Assembly: GCA_036971475.1 (NCBI GenBank)
Contig: JBAIZL010000005.1
Coordinates: 239,769,190-239,833,189, forward strand
Length of the DNA stretch: 64,000 bases
Reading direction: 5' to 3'
From: Prosapia bicincta
Lineage: Eukaryota; Arthropoda; Insecta; Hemiptera; Cercopidae
Shown here: one piece after another, positions 35,129 to 46,266 of the stretch
Numbering within the stretch: position 1 is the stretch's first letter
Layout: each line of letters begins with the position of its first letter
The notes under the pieces: model-generated
Seen by the model: the letters and a program-made list of their open reading frames with translations, nothing else
The model's database searches: none
Told to the model about the DNA's origin: nothing
Program-made: the position numbers and the translations under genes

Positions 35129-35371
35129 TTATATATTTTTCTGTTTTTGTTATGTGCTCATTTTTATGAAGAATGACAATAGCATTACTTTTATCTGCCT
35201 TTACTGTAATAAGATTATTATTTTGTAATTTTTGTTTTAAATCTTTAATTTCTGAATATTGTTTCCTATGTGTTTTATTACCTGTATTTTTTTAATCAAT
35301 TTTTTTAATTTCATAAGCTGCTTCTACAAAAGGTAGAAGGTATGTTTATACAGGAGGTATACAGAAGGTAT

Positions 35372-35372
<1 letters not shown>

Positions 35373-35417
<45 letters not shown>
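35373..35417. repeat. (TA)n tract
   Basis: About 22 TA units just beyond the 5' end of Penelope-like copy 1. Confidence 0.95.
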
Positions 35418-35420
<3 letters not shown>

Positions 35421-35557
35421 CATGAAGTAAATACTATGGAATATTTTATATAAGTTTGGTTAGAGGATAGGTTACTTAGAAAATAAATATTTGGCTAAAT
35501 ATATTAATAGGTAAGAATAATGTATTTGGGTTTATATTTCGTTCATGAATTTATACA

Positions 35558-35559
<2 letters not shown>

Positions 35560-35597
<38 letters not shown>

Positions 35598-35603
35598 AAT
35601 ATA

Positions 35604-35640
<37 letters not shown>
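35560..35640. repeat. (CA)n then (TA)n, insertion site of the LTR element
   Basis: About 17 CA units (35560-35593) followed by interrupted TA units to 35640, where the 5' LTR starts. The 3' LTR also ends in (TA)n. Confidence 0.95.
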
Positions 35641-35645
<5 letters not shown>

Positions 35646-36638
35646 CATAAAGTACGAGGCTTTAGATTAAATTAAGTTAGTTGCAAAAATAAATCGTCTG
35701 TAGGATTTAGCATAGAAATACACAAATAGTTTTCCAGCGGACAAAGCAGGTACCATGTCGTTATCCTTTCCAAGAAAGTTGTAAGTGGACTCCGGCAACC
35801 ATAGACAATTGACAAAGGTCCATAGTTCTTAAGACGGGAAATCCAGCGGCCGATTTAGCCTGGGGAATTAAACGTGTACCGTTAGGTTTAGCTAATAGTA
35901 GAACTGTGGGAAACTGACAAAGAACGTATTGGTGGTAGTGGGAGAGATTAGGGAATTCATAAAAACTAAATGATCGGGAGTTTTAAGGTTGGAAGAGAGT
36001 CTCGGAGAAAGGAAGACAGGTTGGTGGGGACAACAATTGGAAGTGTTATGAAAGGAAAATTTTGTTAAATTAAGTAGAGTTTTTTTTATAAGTAAAATTT
36101 AGTAAAATGCGACGTAAAAGTTTTTTTATAAAGTAAGTTTTTTTGTATCAAGTGTTAGCGCGGAAGTGAACAAGCCAAGATTCCAGGGACTCTTTAGAAC
36201 AATAAGTATATTTGAAAATACGTTTAGCCAACAGACATCTATTTTTTAGTTTAAAACAAATTTTAAGTTCATCAAAATTTATAAAAATTATTCTAGTCAT
36301 CATTTCAAATTTAAAAGCAAAGTTCCCGTAATAGCGACCCCGAGAGCAAGAATAAAAGTTTAATAATGTTTTTATGTTATTCTATTAGAATCTAAAGCCT
36401 CAGAAGTCCACCTTTATTATTCTAAATTTAGATAAGATATCAAGCCTGTCACTGCACAATATTAATATAAATTAGGAATAATGTGTAGAAATAATTGTAG
36501 AGAATAAATGCAAGTGATGTTTAAAAATTGATAAGATTGTTAATTCTTTTATAAACCTGAAAGTGTGACATTAATAGGTAAGGTAATTAAATAACATTTA
36601 AAAATAGAAATTTAATTATAACAAAAGTTAAGTTATAA
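35641..36638 (+). repeat. 5' LTR (~1 kb)
   Basis: Starts TATAACATAAAGTACGAGGC and ends GTTATAAT. Its counterpart is 39176-40170. It does not begin with TG or end with CA, but the TATAAC/GTTATA ends are inverted copies of each other. The exact boundary is blurred by the flanking TA repeats. Confidence 0.88.
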
Positions 36639-36640
36639 TT

Positions 36641-36658
36641 TGGCGCCCAACGTGGGGC
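36641..36658 (+). promoter_or_regulatory. tRNA primer-binding site
   Basis: TGGCGCCCAACGTGGGGC lies two or three bases after the 5' LTR. The leading TGG complements the CCA end of a tRNA, as expected for minus-strand priming. The tRNA species was not determined. Confidence 0.8.
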
Positions 36659-36858
36659 AAAGTTAAATAGAAATGGTGAATATAAATCATCAATTAATAA
36701 ACTTATTAATCTGTTGGTTCAAGTTAATGTGTTAATTAAGTAAATTAAAAAAAAAAACTGTGAACATTATTAAGACTATTCATGAATAAAGTAGAAGAAC
36801 AAAATTTGGATGTGGGACAGAGACAATTGTAGGGACTAGGGTTAACACCGGAATAGAT

Positions 36859-37742
36859 ATGCTACAGTTACTGCAATTATTAAGTGCGAAAATGGATCAA
36901 AATACACAAGATTTAAAAAAACCCTGTAGTAAATTAGATGAAAAAATGGATCAAACTACACAAGATTTACAGAAAACTTTAAATAGTAAATTAGATGAAA
37001 CTAACAGAAAGATAGATGAAATATTAAGAATCAGGAAGACCTTAAAGAAGAAATTAATGATAACTTAGTTAAGAACAATGAAGACTTTAAAGAAGAATTT
37101 AATGATGTATTAGTTAAGGACAAGGAACAATTGAATTATGAAAGCTTAGAATTAAACAATAAAATTTATACAACACAAACTAAATTAGTGGACGTGGAAA
37201 TAATGTGCGAAGATCAACAACACAGACAAGCGGAAGATTTAAACATACTAAAAATTAACACGGAACAGTGTATTACTGACAACCTTGAGTTAAAAACGTT
37301 AGACTACCACCTTAAACAAAACAAAAATCATTTGACGTCTGTAGAAATTCGATAGGGACCTATCAACATGATAGAGAATGTCGAACAAAATTTATCGTAT
37401 GTTCAAGGGATATCAGAGGAAGTAATAATTAAGAAATTCGCACGACCTTTTGACCCAAATGTTACAGCAACTGTAATCACTAGAGGAATAAAAACTAAAA
37501 GTTCATTCTTCAAATTAGTTACAGAATTTCACTTTCAACAAAAGGAACACTTTCTGTTAACATCACACCATAGTCCAGGCCAATTAAGTCAAAGACATGG
37601 AATTAGACAACGGTATGAAATTAATCGTTTTGTGAAGGAATCAAACCAGCCAAGTGTAATTAATGAAAAACCATCAGAGCCAGGTCAAATTTGCTGTAGA
37701 AACAAAAATACCCCATTTGAGAGGGGAAAACACCTGCAATAA
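36859..37742 (+). pseudogene. gag-like coding debris of the LTR element
   Basis: Three frames in order. 36859-37068 has a repeated KMDQxTQDLxK...SKLDE pattern of strongly coiled-coil character. 37131-37355 continues the same charged helical style after a one-base shift near 37030 (about 37025-37130 reads in its frame). 37368-37742 is a 124-codon frame with no recognisable zinc knuckle. Position after the primer-binding site makes this the gag region. No confident homology beyond that. Confidence 0.5.
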
Positions 37743-38686
37743 TCAAGGACAATTCGACCTTTATGTTGATCATATGTGTAATTATTCAGACTCATATAAT
37801 ACTTCTTGATTTATAAAAATAATAATAATAATATTTGTGCTACGAAAAAAAAACTAAACAATTAATATGCGTTAACGAATTTAAATTTAATAAACTGCCC
37901 AAAGGGGAAATTTAATTAGGAAGTTATAAAGTTATTATTTAGTTTAACAAGTAAAATGAATTGTAAAATTGTTCACATTTAATTTTAAAAAAAAGGGTAT
38001 TAATTTGTATGATGTGATTTTGTAATTATGGAATATTTGATAAGAGAAATGATCTACACAATTTTTCTAATATAAATGGGAAAACAATTATATTGTTTAT
38101 TGTAACTAATTAAAAATGAGGTTATTTGAGAAGGTATAACAGTATTATAATTATAAACCATTTAGGAACGTATGCATATTAATTTTTACTTCTTAATAAA
38201 CTTGTAAGGCTTTCAATTAAGTTACTTCATCTGTCAGCTATTTTGTAATAGTTTTAAGTAAGACACTGTCAACTAAAACATTTAATCACTAAAACATTTC
38301 ACAAAACTGAGTAAATTTAATCTATAATTATAGCATTATATTTGCGACAATTTGTTTTGTTTAGTATTAATAACATTAAGTATTGAATTATTTTATTCAG
38401 CTTAATAATTAATTATGCAGCATATTTAATGACATGTTTTAAAATTGTAAGACAATGATAATTAACTGTTAGTGATTTTAATATGTATTTTTAGCTAAAC
38501 GCAATTGCTTGTTTGTTTTATTTAAAATGAATCTTAACCCTGTAACAAAATACTCGTCTTAGAAAAAGAAATTAATATTCTCCCTTTTGGTAATAAACCT
38601 TATTAAGTTGGTTATAATTGTATTAGAAATTTAAGATTGGGTGAAGAATTTAAACAAAATTGTTCTTTATGTCATAGCATTCAAAT

Positions 38687-38851
38687 ATGGTAAACAGCAA
38701 ATTCTTAGAAATTTATGAAGGGCCCTACGAAATTAAGAAATGTCTTGGTAATAGCAGTTACCAACTTACTTCCATAATTAATGGTAAACTTAAGGGTAAA
38801 TTTAATTGTAGAATGTTAAAAAGGTATCACAAACCCATATTAAGTAATTAA
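38687..38851 (+). pseudogene. C-terminal tail of pol (integrase GPY/F-type module)
   Basis: 54 codons: KFLEIYEGPYEIKKCLGNSS, then YQLTSIINGKLKGKFNCRML and KRYHKPILSN, then stop. The YEGPYEIKxxLGxxxYxL pattern is the GPY/F module at the C-terminus of gypsy-type integrases. Its survival 1 kb after gag shows that the rest of pol was deleted. A 75-bp block just before it (38617-38690) recurs at 39048-39121. Confidence 0.75.
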
Positions 38852-39175
38852 TTAATTGTATAAAAGATTTTAGATTTCATGCATAAATAATTAATGGTTA
38901 GGATCATGGGATGAACAATGGCATTGTAAACTTTCATATTTAATTTTAAATCAAGAGTATTAATTTGTATGAGGTGAATTTATAATTATGTACTAATTAT
39001 AAGTGAAATGATTTAGGATATAAGAGGTTTAACTATAGTAAAATTAAATGTATTAGAAATTTAAGATTGGTGAAGAATTTAAAACAAATTGTTCTTTGAT
39101 GTCATAGCATTCAAATATTGTAAAATTTAAATTTAAGAAATCAAAGAAAATTAAATTTTAAAATTCTGGGGACTC

Positions 39176-40164
39176 TATAACATAAAGTACGAGGCTTTAG
39201 ATTAAATTAAGTTAGTTGCGAAAATAAATCATCTGTAGGATTTAGCATGGAAATACACAAATAGTTTTCTAGGCGGACAAAGCAGGTACCTTGTCGTTAT
39301 CCTTTCCAAGAAAGTTATAAGTGGACTCCGGCAACCATAGACAATAGACAAAGGTCCATAGTTGTTAAGACGGGAAATCCAGCGGCCGATTTAGCCTGGC
39401 GAATTAACCGTGTACCGTTAGGTTTAGCTAATAGTAGAACTGTGGGAAACTGACAAAGAACGTATTGGTGGTAGTGGGAGAGATTATGGAATTTATAAAA
39501 ACTAAATGATCGGGAGTTTTAAGGTTAGAAGAGAGTCTCGGAGAAAGAAAGACAGGTTCGTGGGGACAAGGATGGAAGTGTTATGAAAGGAAAATTTTGT
39601 TAAATTAAGTAGAGTTTTTTTTATAAGTAAAATTTAGTAAAATGCGACGTAAAAGTTTTTTTATAAAGTAAGTTTTTTTGTATCAAGTGTTAGCGCGGAA
39701 GTGAACAAGCCAGGATTCCAGGGACTCTTCAGAACAATAAGTATATTTGAAAGTAAGTTTAGCCAGCAGACATCTTTTTTTTAGTTTAAAACAAATTTTA
39801 AGTTCATCAAAATTTATAAAAATTATTCTAGTCACCATTTCAAATTTAAAAGCAAAGTTGCCGTAATAGCGACCCCGAGAGTAAGAATAAAAGTTTAATA
39901 AAGTTTTTATGTTATTCTATTAGAATCTAAAGCCTCAGAAGTCCACCTTTATTATTCTAAATTTAGATAAGATATCAAGCCTGTCACTGCACAATATTAA
40001 TATAAATTAGGAATAATGTGTAGAAATAATTGTAGAGAATAAATGCAAGTGATGTAAAAAAAAATAAGATTGTTAATTCTTTTATAAACCTGAAGGTGTG
40101 ACATTAATAGGTAAGGTAATTAAATAACATTTAAAAATAAAAATTTAATTATACAAAAGTTAAG

Positions 40165-40170
<6 letters not shown>
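39176..40170 (+). repeat. 3' LTR (~1 kb)
   Basis: Direct copy of 35641-36638. It is followed by (TA)n, and the preceding CTGGGGACTC is the likely polypurine site. Confidence 0.88.
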
Positions 40171-40214
<44 letters not shown>

Positions 40215-40215
40215 A

Positions 40216-40285
<70 letters not shown>
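40171..40285. repeat. (TA)n(CA)n(TA)n tract
   Basis: TA to about 40212, CA about 40215-40242, TA to about 40285. It separates the LTR element from the solo LTR. Confidence 0.95.
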
Positions 40286-40290
<5 letters not shown>

Positions 40291-41419
40291 CGTAAATATA
40301 TGAGACATATGGTAAAAATAGCTAATGTTTAAAATAGTAAGTTAGAGATATTAAGAAAAGAGCTGACAAAGACACCAAACTAAGACGGACAAAGAGAGTT
40401 TAACATTTGTATATTTCAGTTAGAGTAATAAAGTATATTTCAGTCTCGGGTACAAAATAATGGGGAAGATTATTTCTAAGATTCAAATAATTCTTTCAAA
40501 CCAAGGAAACTATGGAAATGTTAACATCTGGTAGAGTGTGGGAATTCATACTAGGATGGAACGTGAGAAAGCACAAAACAGCAGAAAACCGATGGACGAA
40601 CGTTGTGCGTTTGAAATGTTACAAATTAAACTCTGATTGAAATACATAAGAAGGGATATTATGCGTGCTCTTAAAAACTAAAATCATTGGAAATCATCAG
40701 ACTAAGTTTGGTTAACTTCGGAAGAGTGCAGACGTACTGAGGGGGGGGGGGTTGTATACAGTTGTGAAAAAATGTTTTAAAAGGGGTAGTTTTGTTTATA
40801 ATAGTTAAGGGAATTATAAAAGGGGTTATTAGTTATATATATACAGAATTTATAAAAGTGCGACGAGTAATGAATTAAGCCGATATTAAAGAGAAAGGGA
40901 AGGTAAAGTTTAAGTAATTATTGTGCAAAAGTGAAGTGAAGAAGTAAATGACCAGTAATCTGCGAATCCAGGATCGGAAAAATTAAGTACATACTTTACT
41001 AGACTAGATTCAGCCAACAAAAATGTCTATAACTTTGTAAATTCATTGTCCTTATAAATCTGGATCATTTTTTTTTTATCGCTTCTACTTTATACAAGAT
41101 CCCAAAATAACGACCCGAGAGAGCAGTCTAACACTGTATTTATTGAATTTTATTCTATTAAGAACCTGAAGCCTCTAGACTTCACCTTTATAGTAATTTT
41201 AGTACTAGATATCCAATCAATCTTTGTCACGGCTTCATATTAATGTATTTGAAGCTATAAATAAATGTCAGGTAAATAAATGTAGGTGATATTAAATTTC
41301 TATGATTGTTTAACTATTTAGAAACCTAAAGGTGTGACTATTAGAAATGTATGCTAATTAGAATACAATATAAAAGTAACAAATAAAAAATTAATATATC
41401 TATTAATATACACTACGGG

Positions 41420-41422
<3 letters not shown>
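40286..41422 (+). mobile_element. solo LTR of a related, diverged family
   Basis: Begins TATAACGTAAATATATGAG right after (TA)n and ends before another (TA)n at 41423. Blocks match the 1-kb LTRs in order: 'gacccgagag', 'ttattctatta', 'aagcctc.agacttcaccttta', 'gatatc.a', 'aacct.aaggtgtgac'. There is no internal region or second LTR, so it is a solo LTR of a sister family. It contains a run of ten G at about 40741-40750. Confidence 0.7.

Positions 41423-41490
<68 letters not shown>
41423..41490. repeat. (TA)n(TG)n tract
   Basis: About 23 TA units followed by about 11 TG units. Confidence 0.95.
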
Positions 41491-41491
<1 letters not shown>

Positions 41492-41507
41492 TTTCTTATA
41501 TAATAAT

Positions 41508-41614
41508 CAAAAACAAATAAGGTCATTCAAATACAAGATTTATTTATTAAATAATATTCAAATTTATAAATTAATAAATAATTCTTGTATTTGAATAACC
41601 TTAGTTGTTTTTGA
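41508..41614. repeat. inverted repeat of Penelope terminal tails
   Basis: Two copies of the tail motif ATTCAAATACAAG face each other, with arms of about 40 bp. The hammerhead core is absent, as if two tails were joined after losing the ribozyme part. Confidence 0.7.
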
Positions 41615-41642
41615 TATATATATATATATGCATTCACACACA

Positions 41643-41688
<46 letters not shown>

Positions 41689-41756
41689 TATATATATATA
41701 TATATTTAATAAATTAAAAATATTTCAAAAACAAGAATATTTTTAATAAATATATT

Positions 41757-41802
41757 ATTCAAAGCTTTTCGCCGATAAAACTGTACCAGGATCTTCAGGA
41801 AA
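41757..41802 (-). ncRNA. hammerhead-like motif, 3' terminal repeat of copy 2
   Basis: Core CUGAAGA (position 7 = A, tolerated), GAAA and a perfect AAGCUU helix III are present. Helix II (UAUCGGC side intact) has one changed base on the other strand. Helix I is GAAU against UUUC. Confidence 0.5.
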
Positions 41803-44373
41803 ATAATTATCTAACTCTGACCTTATAAAAAGTTTGGTGCCTAGATCTCACTTGAATTTGTTCATCAATTATCTGTCTATAACATTATGTTTATAAATTT
41901 CCAATGTTTCACATATATTCATCTTTAATCCTTTGTTTATTTCCTTTAATAATTTCATATTTTAATCCTTTGTTTATTTCTTTTAATAATTTCATATTTT
42001 CTATAAAATCTGGAAATGTGTGTCCATTAATAATGCATTGAGTCGCTAAATTTGATTTGTATATGTTTGGTATAATATAAGCGTTTAAATGTTCTTTGTA
42101 TCTTTCTTTTAATTTCTTTTTTGTTTGTCCTACATATAATTTTTTACAATCTTGGGATTTTATATTATATACACCATTTCTTTCGTGCATATTGTTTTGA
42201 TTATTGTTATTGTCTATTAAATTTTTAATTTTACTATCAGTTTTGTAAGTAATTTGTAAATTTATTTCTTTAAACTTTATTTTAAAGTTTCTTGAAACTT
42301 TGTTTATTTCGTTACCAGTGAATGTAAAAGTTGTCCAAATTTTATCTCTTGTATTATTTACAAAGTTATTGTCGATTTTCTGATTTCTTGTTATGTTATT
42401 ATTTAATTTATCTATAGTTTTCCTTTTATATCCGTTTTCTAATCCAATTTGATATATTATATTTTTTTTCTTTTATTTGACTATTCATGTTCTTTTGTAT
42501 TTTGTGCATTCTATGTAATAAATTTTACAGTGCTGCTATTTTTTGGTTATATGGATTATTTGAATAATTTGGTATTATTTGATTTTTCTGCGTTGGTTTT
42601 CTATATATATTATATTAAAAATTTCATTGTTTCTAGTACTTGTAATATCTAAATAATTTAGTTTATTTTTTGATTCGAATTCGTGAGTAAGTTTTATATT
42701 TTCGTGTATAATATTTATACATTTTAATATTTCGTCAATATTTAAACTATTATTATTTGATATGTATAATCCATCATCTATATATCTAAAGCAGTGTCTA
42801 TATTAATCATATGTTTTAATAATCTTATCTATTTCAATGTCTATATTTTGTAAAAATATATCCGATAATATGCTAGACAATTTTGTGCTGTGTATAAATT
42901 TTATTATTATATAAAAAATAATTTTGATTTAATATGATTTTTAATGTATTTATTATTTTGTGTGTTAATGTTTTATCTTGTTCAAATGTATCTATATTAT
43001 TTTTTATTATTTCAAGTGTTTTCATTATAGGTATGTTATTATACATGTTAGTAACATCAAATGATATTAATCTGGTATTATTATCAATTTTAATATCTTT
43101 TAATTTTTCAATAAGTTCAATCGAGTTTTTTATATTATAAGTATTATTTAATTTTACCTTATCTTTATGTAATAAATCCAAATAATTTGAAATTTTATAA
43201 GAAGGAACAGTTGTGAAATTAACTAATGGCCTAATTGGTTTATCTTTTTTCTGCAATTTAATTAGTCCATTTCATCTTGGAATTTAAGGATTCTCATTTA
43301 CATAATTATTAGTATATTTTTGATTAAATAATTTAGATGATGTTTTTATTATATTTTTATTTCATTTTGATATTTGTCTGTGGGATCTTTATTTATTTCT
43401 GTATATTGGTTTTTAGATATATAATTTTCAGCTTTATTTATATGTTCTTGTTTATCAATAATAACTACAGCATTACCTTTATCAGCCTTTGTCATAATAA
43501 GATCATTAGTTTGTAATTTTTGTTTAATTTGATAAATTTGCTAGTATTGTTTTATGTGTGTATAATTAGTTTTGTTATTTTTTAATAACTTTATTATTCC
43601 ATGTAATGTTTTAATTAGCATATTCTCTTGTTCCCATACTTTTAATTTATTGATCGCCAGTTCAGTATCTATTTTATTATTGTATCGATATTTCTTTTCA
43701 TATCTTTTTTAATGTTGATTTTATTATTATTTTCTAAAACTTTTATTTCACTTTGGCTAAATATTGTATTTGTTAAATTAACAAAATTGGGGCGAAACCT
43801 GTATGATTACTTCAGTATTTTTATCTTTTGTTCATTTTTAATATATCTAGTTTATTGGTTAGAGTGTTCATTTTTCTTTGTCTATATTTAAACAAAAGGA
43901 TATTAATTTTATTAAATTATTCTTCCCATTTTTGTTTTATCCATAAAAAATGCTAGTTTTAAATGTAATTTATAAATTTCATTGGTTATTTCATTTTGAT
44001 TCTTATTTAAAAATTTGATTTCATTTCTAACCAAACAAAATTTCTGCCTATTTACATGTTTCTTGTGCTGCATTACTTTTATTTTTAATATAGTTTGTGC
44101 CTATTTAGGAACAATGTTATTAATAATACATTGTTTGTTAAAAAATATATTACAATTAGTTTTCATTAATTGAATTTTACGTTTCTGATATAAATTTAAA
44201 TCTTTTGTTAAAGATGGATTACTAATAGAACTAAACTCTGTAGATCACATAATCACAACACCAGTAGCCTAGTAAGGCAATATAATATATTAAATATGGT
44301 GATATCTTTTTTTGTAATATAGTTATTAAGTTTAAAATATTTCAAAAACAAGAATACTTTTATTGCATATATA

Positions 44374-44419
44374 ATTCAAAGCTCTTCGCCGATAAAACGG
44401 TACCAGCATCTTCAGGAAA
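44374..44419 (-). ncRNA. hammerhead-like motif, 5' terminal repeat of copy 2
   Basis: Same family as 41757-41802. Helix II GCUGGUA/.../UAUCGGC is fully paired (with two G-U pairs in the base composition), but GAAA reads GAAG, weakening the first pair of helix III. Confidence 0.5.
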
Positions 44420-44438
44420 ATAATTATGTAATCTGATT

Positions 44439-44444
<6 letters not shown>

Positions 44445-44472
<28 letters not shown>
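44445..44472. repeat. (TA)n tract
   Basis: About 14 TA units between Penelope-like copies 2 and 3. Confidence 0.9.
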
Positions 44473-44477
<5 letters not shown>

Positions 44478-44529
44478 TAATAAAACCACTTTCATACAAG
44501 AATAAAACCTTTTTTTTATTTTATTACAA

Positions 44530-44574
44530 AGTTTAAGCTTTTCACCGATTAGCATTATCGGCATTATCAAAACT
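44530..44574 (-). ncRNA. hammerhead-ribozyme-like motif (U3/A8 type)
   Basis: Inverted twin of 46222-46266. Core UUGAUAA, helix I AGUU/AACU, helix II GCCGAU/AUCGGU, GAAA and helix III AAGCUU. One C-to-U change in helix II keeps a G-U pair. Confidence 0.55.
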
Positions 44575-44705
44575 AACTTAGCATACTTCTAACTTATTCT
44601 GTTCCTACATTAAGACTACTCATATACAAATTGTACTACGTTCAAACAGATAATTTTATTGACTTACTGTGCCTGAACAAATAGATAATATTGATTCTTA
44701 TTCAA

Positions 44706-45656
44706 TTACTCTTTCATTTCCAGAATATCATTAAATATGCCAAAGATTGTGTTGTGCTTAGATTTTGTTTGTACTTGTTCATGAATGAGTCTATCTGTAA
44801 TTCTATGTTTGTATATTTCCATATTTTCCAAGATATTCATTTTTAATCCCTTCTCCACGTGTTTAATTAGCGTTATATTCTCTATTTTTGGGAACTCATG
44901 ATTATTTAGTATACAATGTGTCGCAAGATTAGACTTATAAATTTCCGGTTTTTTGAATGCATTCAAATGCTCTTTGTATCGTTCTTTTATTTTCTTTTTA
45001 GTCTGTCCTACATAATATTTTTGGCAATCATTACATTTTATACTATAAAATCCATTTATATTATAATATTTAGATTCAACATCTGTCTTTAAAAACTTCT
45101 TTATTTTATTATTTGTATAATAAACCATTTTGATATTAGTATTTTTAAATAACTTAACAATAGGCGTAACTTCAAACCCCGTAAATAAGAATTTGGACCA
45201 AATTATTTTTTTATTTTTATATGTTGCATTCTCAATTTTACTAATATTATTTCCCAATTTTTGAAGCACATTATTATTTAGTTTATTAATTGTTTCCCTT
45301 CTATATCCATTATTCACTGCAATTTGATATATAATATTTAATTCCCTAGTTCTATTGTTTTGATTTAATGGAACTTTATTCATTCTATATAATAAGTTAT
45401 AAAAACATGCCAATTTTTGATTATACGGATGGTTTGAGTAATTTGGTATAATTTTATCAGTTTGTGTGGGTTTTCTATAAATTGAAAAATTTAATTTATT
45501 ATTCTCTTTGTAAATAGTTATATCTAAAAAATTTATTGCATTGTGCTTTTCTATTTCGTGTGTAAATTGTATTTTATTATGTATTTTATTTATCTCATTA
45601 ATTATTATATTTAAATTTAAAGCATTATTTGTGGATACATATAATCCGTCATCCAC
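44706..45656 (-). CDS. Penelope-like RT thumb plus GIY-YIG endonuclease
   Basis: 316 codons, the longest Penelope-type frame here. It begins just after the catalytic DD (MDDGLYVS), covers the fingers/thumb side (HNAINFLDITIYKEN, IYRKPTQTD), a linker with basic residues, and a complete GIY-YIG domain (about residues 195-290: GFYSIKCNDC, YYVGQT, KERYKEHLNAF, ATHCILNNHEFP, ENMEIYKHRI). It ends HNTIFGIFNDILEMKE inside the terminal repeat. The catalytic core upstream is in another frame. Confidence 0.85.
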   Translation of the reverse strand: MDDGLYVSTNNALNLNIIINEINKIHNKIQFTHEIEKHNAINFLDITIYKENNKLNFSIYRKPTQTDKIIPNYSNHPYNQKLACFYNLLYRMNKVPLNQNNRTRELNIIYQIAVNNGYRRETINKLNNNVLQKLGNNISKIENATYKNKKIIWSKFLFTGFEVTPIVKLFKNTNIKMVYYTNNKIKKFLKTDVESKYYNINGFYSIKCNDCQKYYVGQTKKKIKERYKEHLNAFKKPEIYKSNLATHCILNNHEFPKIENITLIKHVEKGLKMNILENMEIYKHRITDRLIHEQVQTKSKHNTIFGIFNDILEMKE

Positions 45657-46221
45657 ATACCTAAACCTTTATTATCATATTTTTTAATAATCTTAACTAT
45701 TTCTTTATCAATATATTGTAAAAATATTTCTGATATGATGCATGATAAAGGAGAACCCATTACTAATCCATCTTCTTGTTTATAAATTTTGTTGTTATAA
45801 CCAAAGTAATTTTGATTTAATATTGTTTTAATTACATTAATTATTTCAAGAATTTCTTTTTTATCTTGTATACTTAATAATAATTTATTTTTTATTATGT
45901 CATATGTTTCATTTAAAGGGATATTTGTATACATATCTTTTATATAAAATGATATTAATTTAATGTCTTTATCTACTTTTATATCTTTTATCTTTTCAAT
46001 TAGGTCATACGTATTTTTTACAATATTATAAAATCTAAGCACAACACAATCTTTGGCATATTTAATGATATTCTGGAAATGAAAGAGTAATTGAATAAGA
46101 ATCAATATTATCTATTTGTTCAGGCACAGTAAGTCAATAAAATTATCTCTTTGAACGTAGTACAATTTGTATATGAGTAGTCTTAATGTAGGAACAGAAT
46201 AAGTTAGAAGTATGCTAAGTT

Positions 46222-46266
46222 AGTTTTGATAATGCCGATAATTCTAATCGGCGAAAAGCTTAAACT
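46222..46266 (+). ncRNA. hammerhead-ribozyme-like motif (U3/A8 type), well formed
   Basis: Helix I AGUU (46222-46225) pairs fully with AACU (46263-46266). Core UUGAUAA (46226-46232), one extra U, helix II GCCGAU/AUCGGC (46234-46239, 46247-46252), GAAA (46253-46256), palindromic helix III AAGCUU (46256-46261), cleavage expected after A46262 (triplet UUA). All three helices pair perfectly; the departures from consensus are U3, A8 and the extra U. Confidence 0.6.

Larger units (their letters stand above)
33380..35345 (-). mobile_element. Penelope-like element, copy 1 (intron 2)
   Basis: A minus-strand Penelope-type retroelement lying between two (TA)n tracts (33305-33379 and 35373-35417). From 5' to 3': remnants of the N-terminal region (ITVKADKSNAIVILHKNEH near 35190), reverse transcriptase (35128-34328), a broken linker (34320-33920), the GIY-YIG endonuclease (33912-33556) and a terminal repeat with a hammerhead-like motif (33424-33468). 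Two or more frameshifts break the single ORF. It is the best preserved of three copies in the same intron. Confidence 0.88.
35641..40170 (+). mobile_element. LTR retrotransposon with internal deletion (gypsy-like)
   Basis: Two direct repeats of about 1 kb (35641-36638 and 39176-40170), differing by only a few tens of bases by eye, flank a 2.5-kb interior. LTR ends are TATAAC...GTTATA, and both outer sides are (TA)n. A primer-binding site follows the 5' LTR and a G-rich purine stretch (TGGGGACT) precedes the 3' LTR. The interior keeps gag-like frames and the last 54 codons of pol, but no protease, reverse transcriptase, RNase H or integrase core. It is therefore non-autonomous. TA-rich targets and the surviving GPY/F-type tail suggest the Ty3/gypsy group. 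Confidence 0.85.
41718..44440 (-). mobile_element. Penelope-like element, copy 2, between direct terminal repeats
   Basis: Terminal repeats with the same orientation at 41718-41815 and 44335-44440 flank a degraded minus-strand coding region. N-terminal debris reads at about 44250-43400 (a KADKGNAVVIID-type block near 43480). Reverse transcriptase is at 43256-42873 (DKPIRPLVNFTTVPSYKIS, LISFDVTNMYNNIPIMKT), broken before the YVDD region. The GIY-YIG domain is at 42190-41909 (GVYNIKSQDCKKLYVGQTKK, ERYKEHLNAY), which ends in a short internal duplication (about 41923-42000, two near-identical 40-bp copies). Many stops. Direct repeats at both ends are the tandem pLTR arrangement known for Penelope elements. 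Confidence 0.85.
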
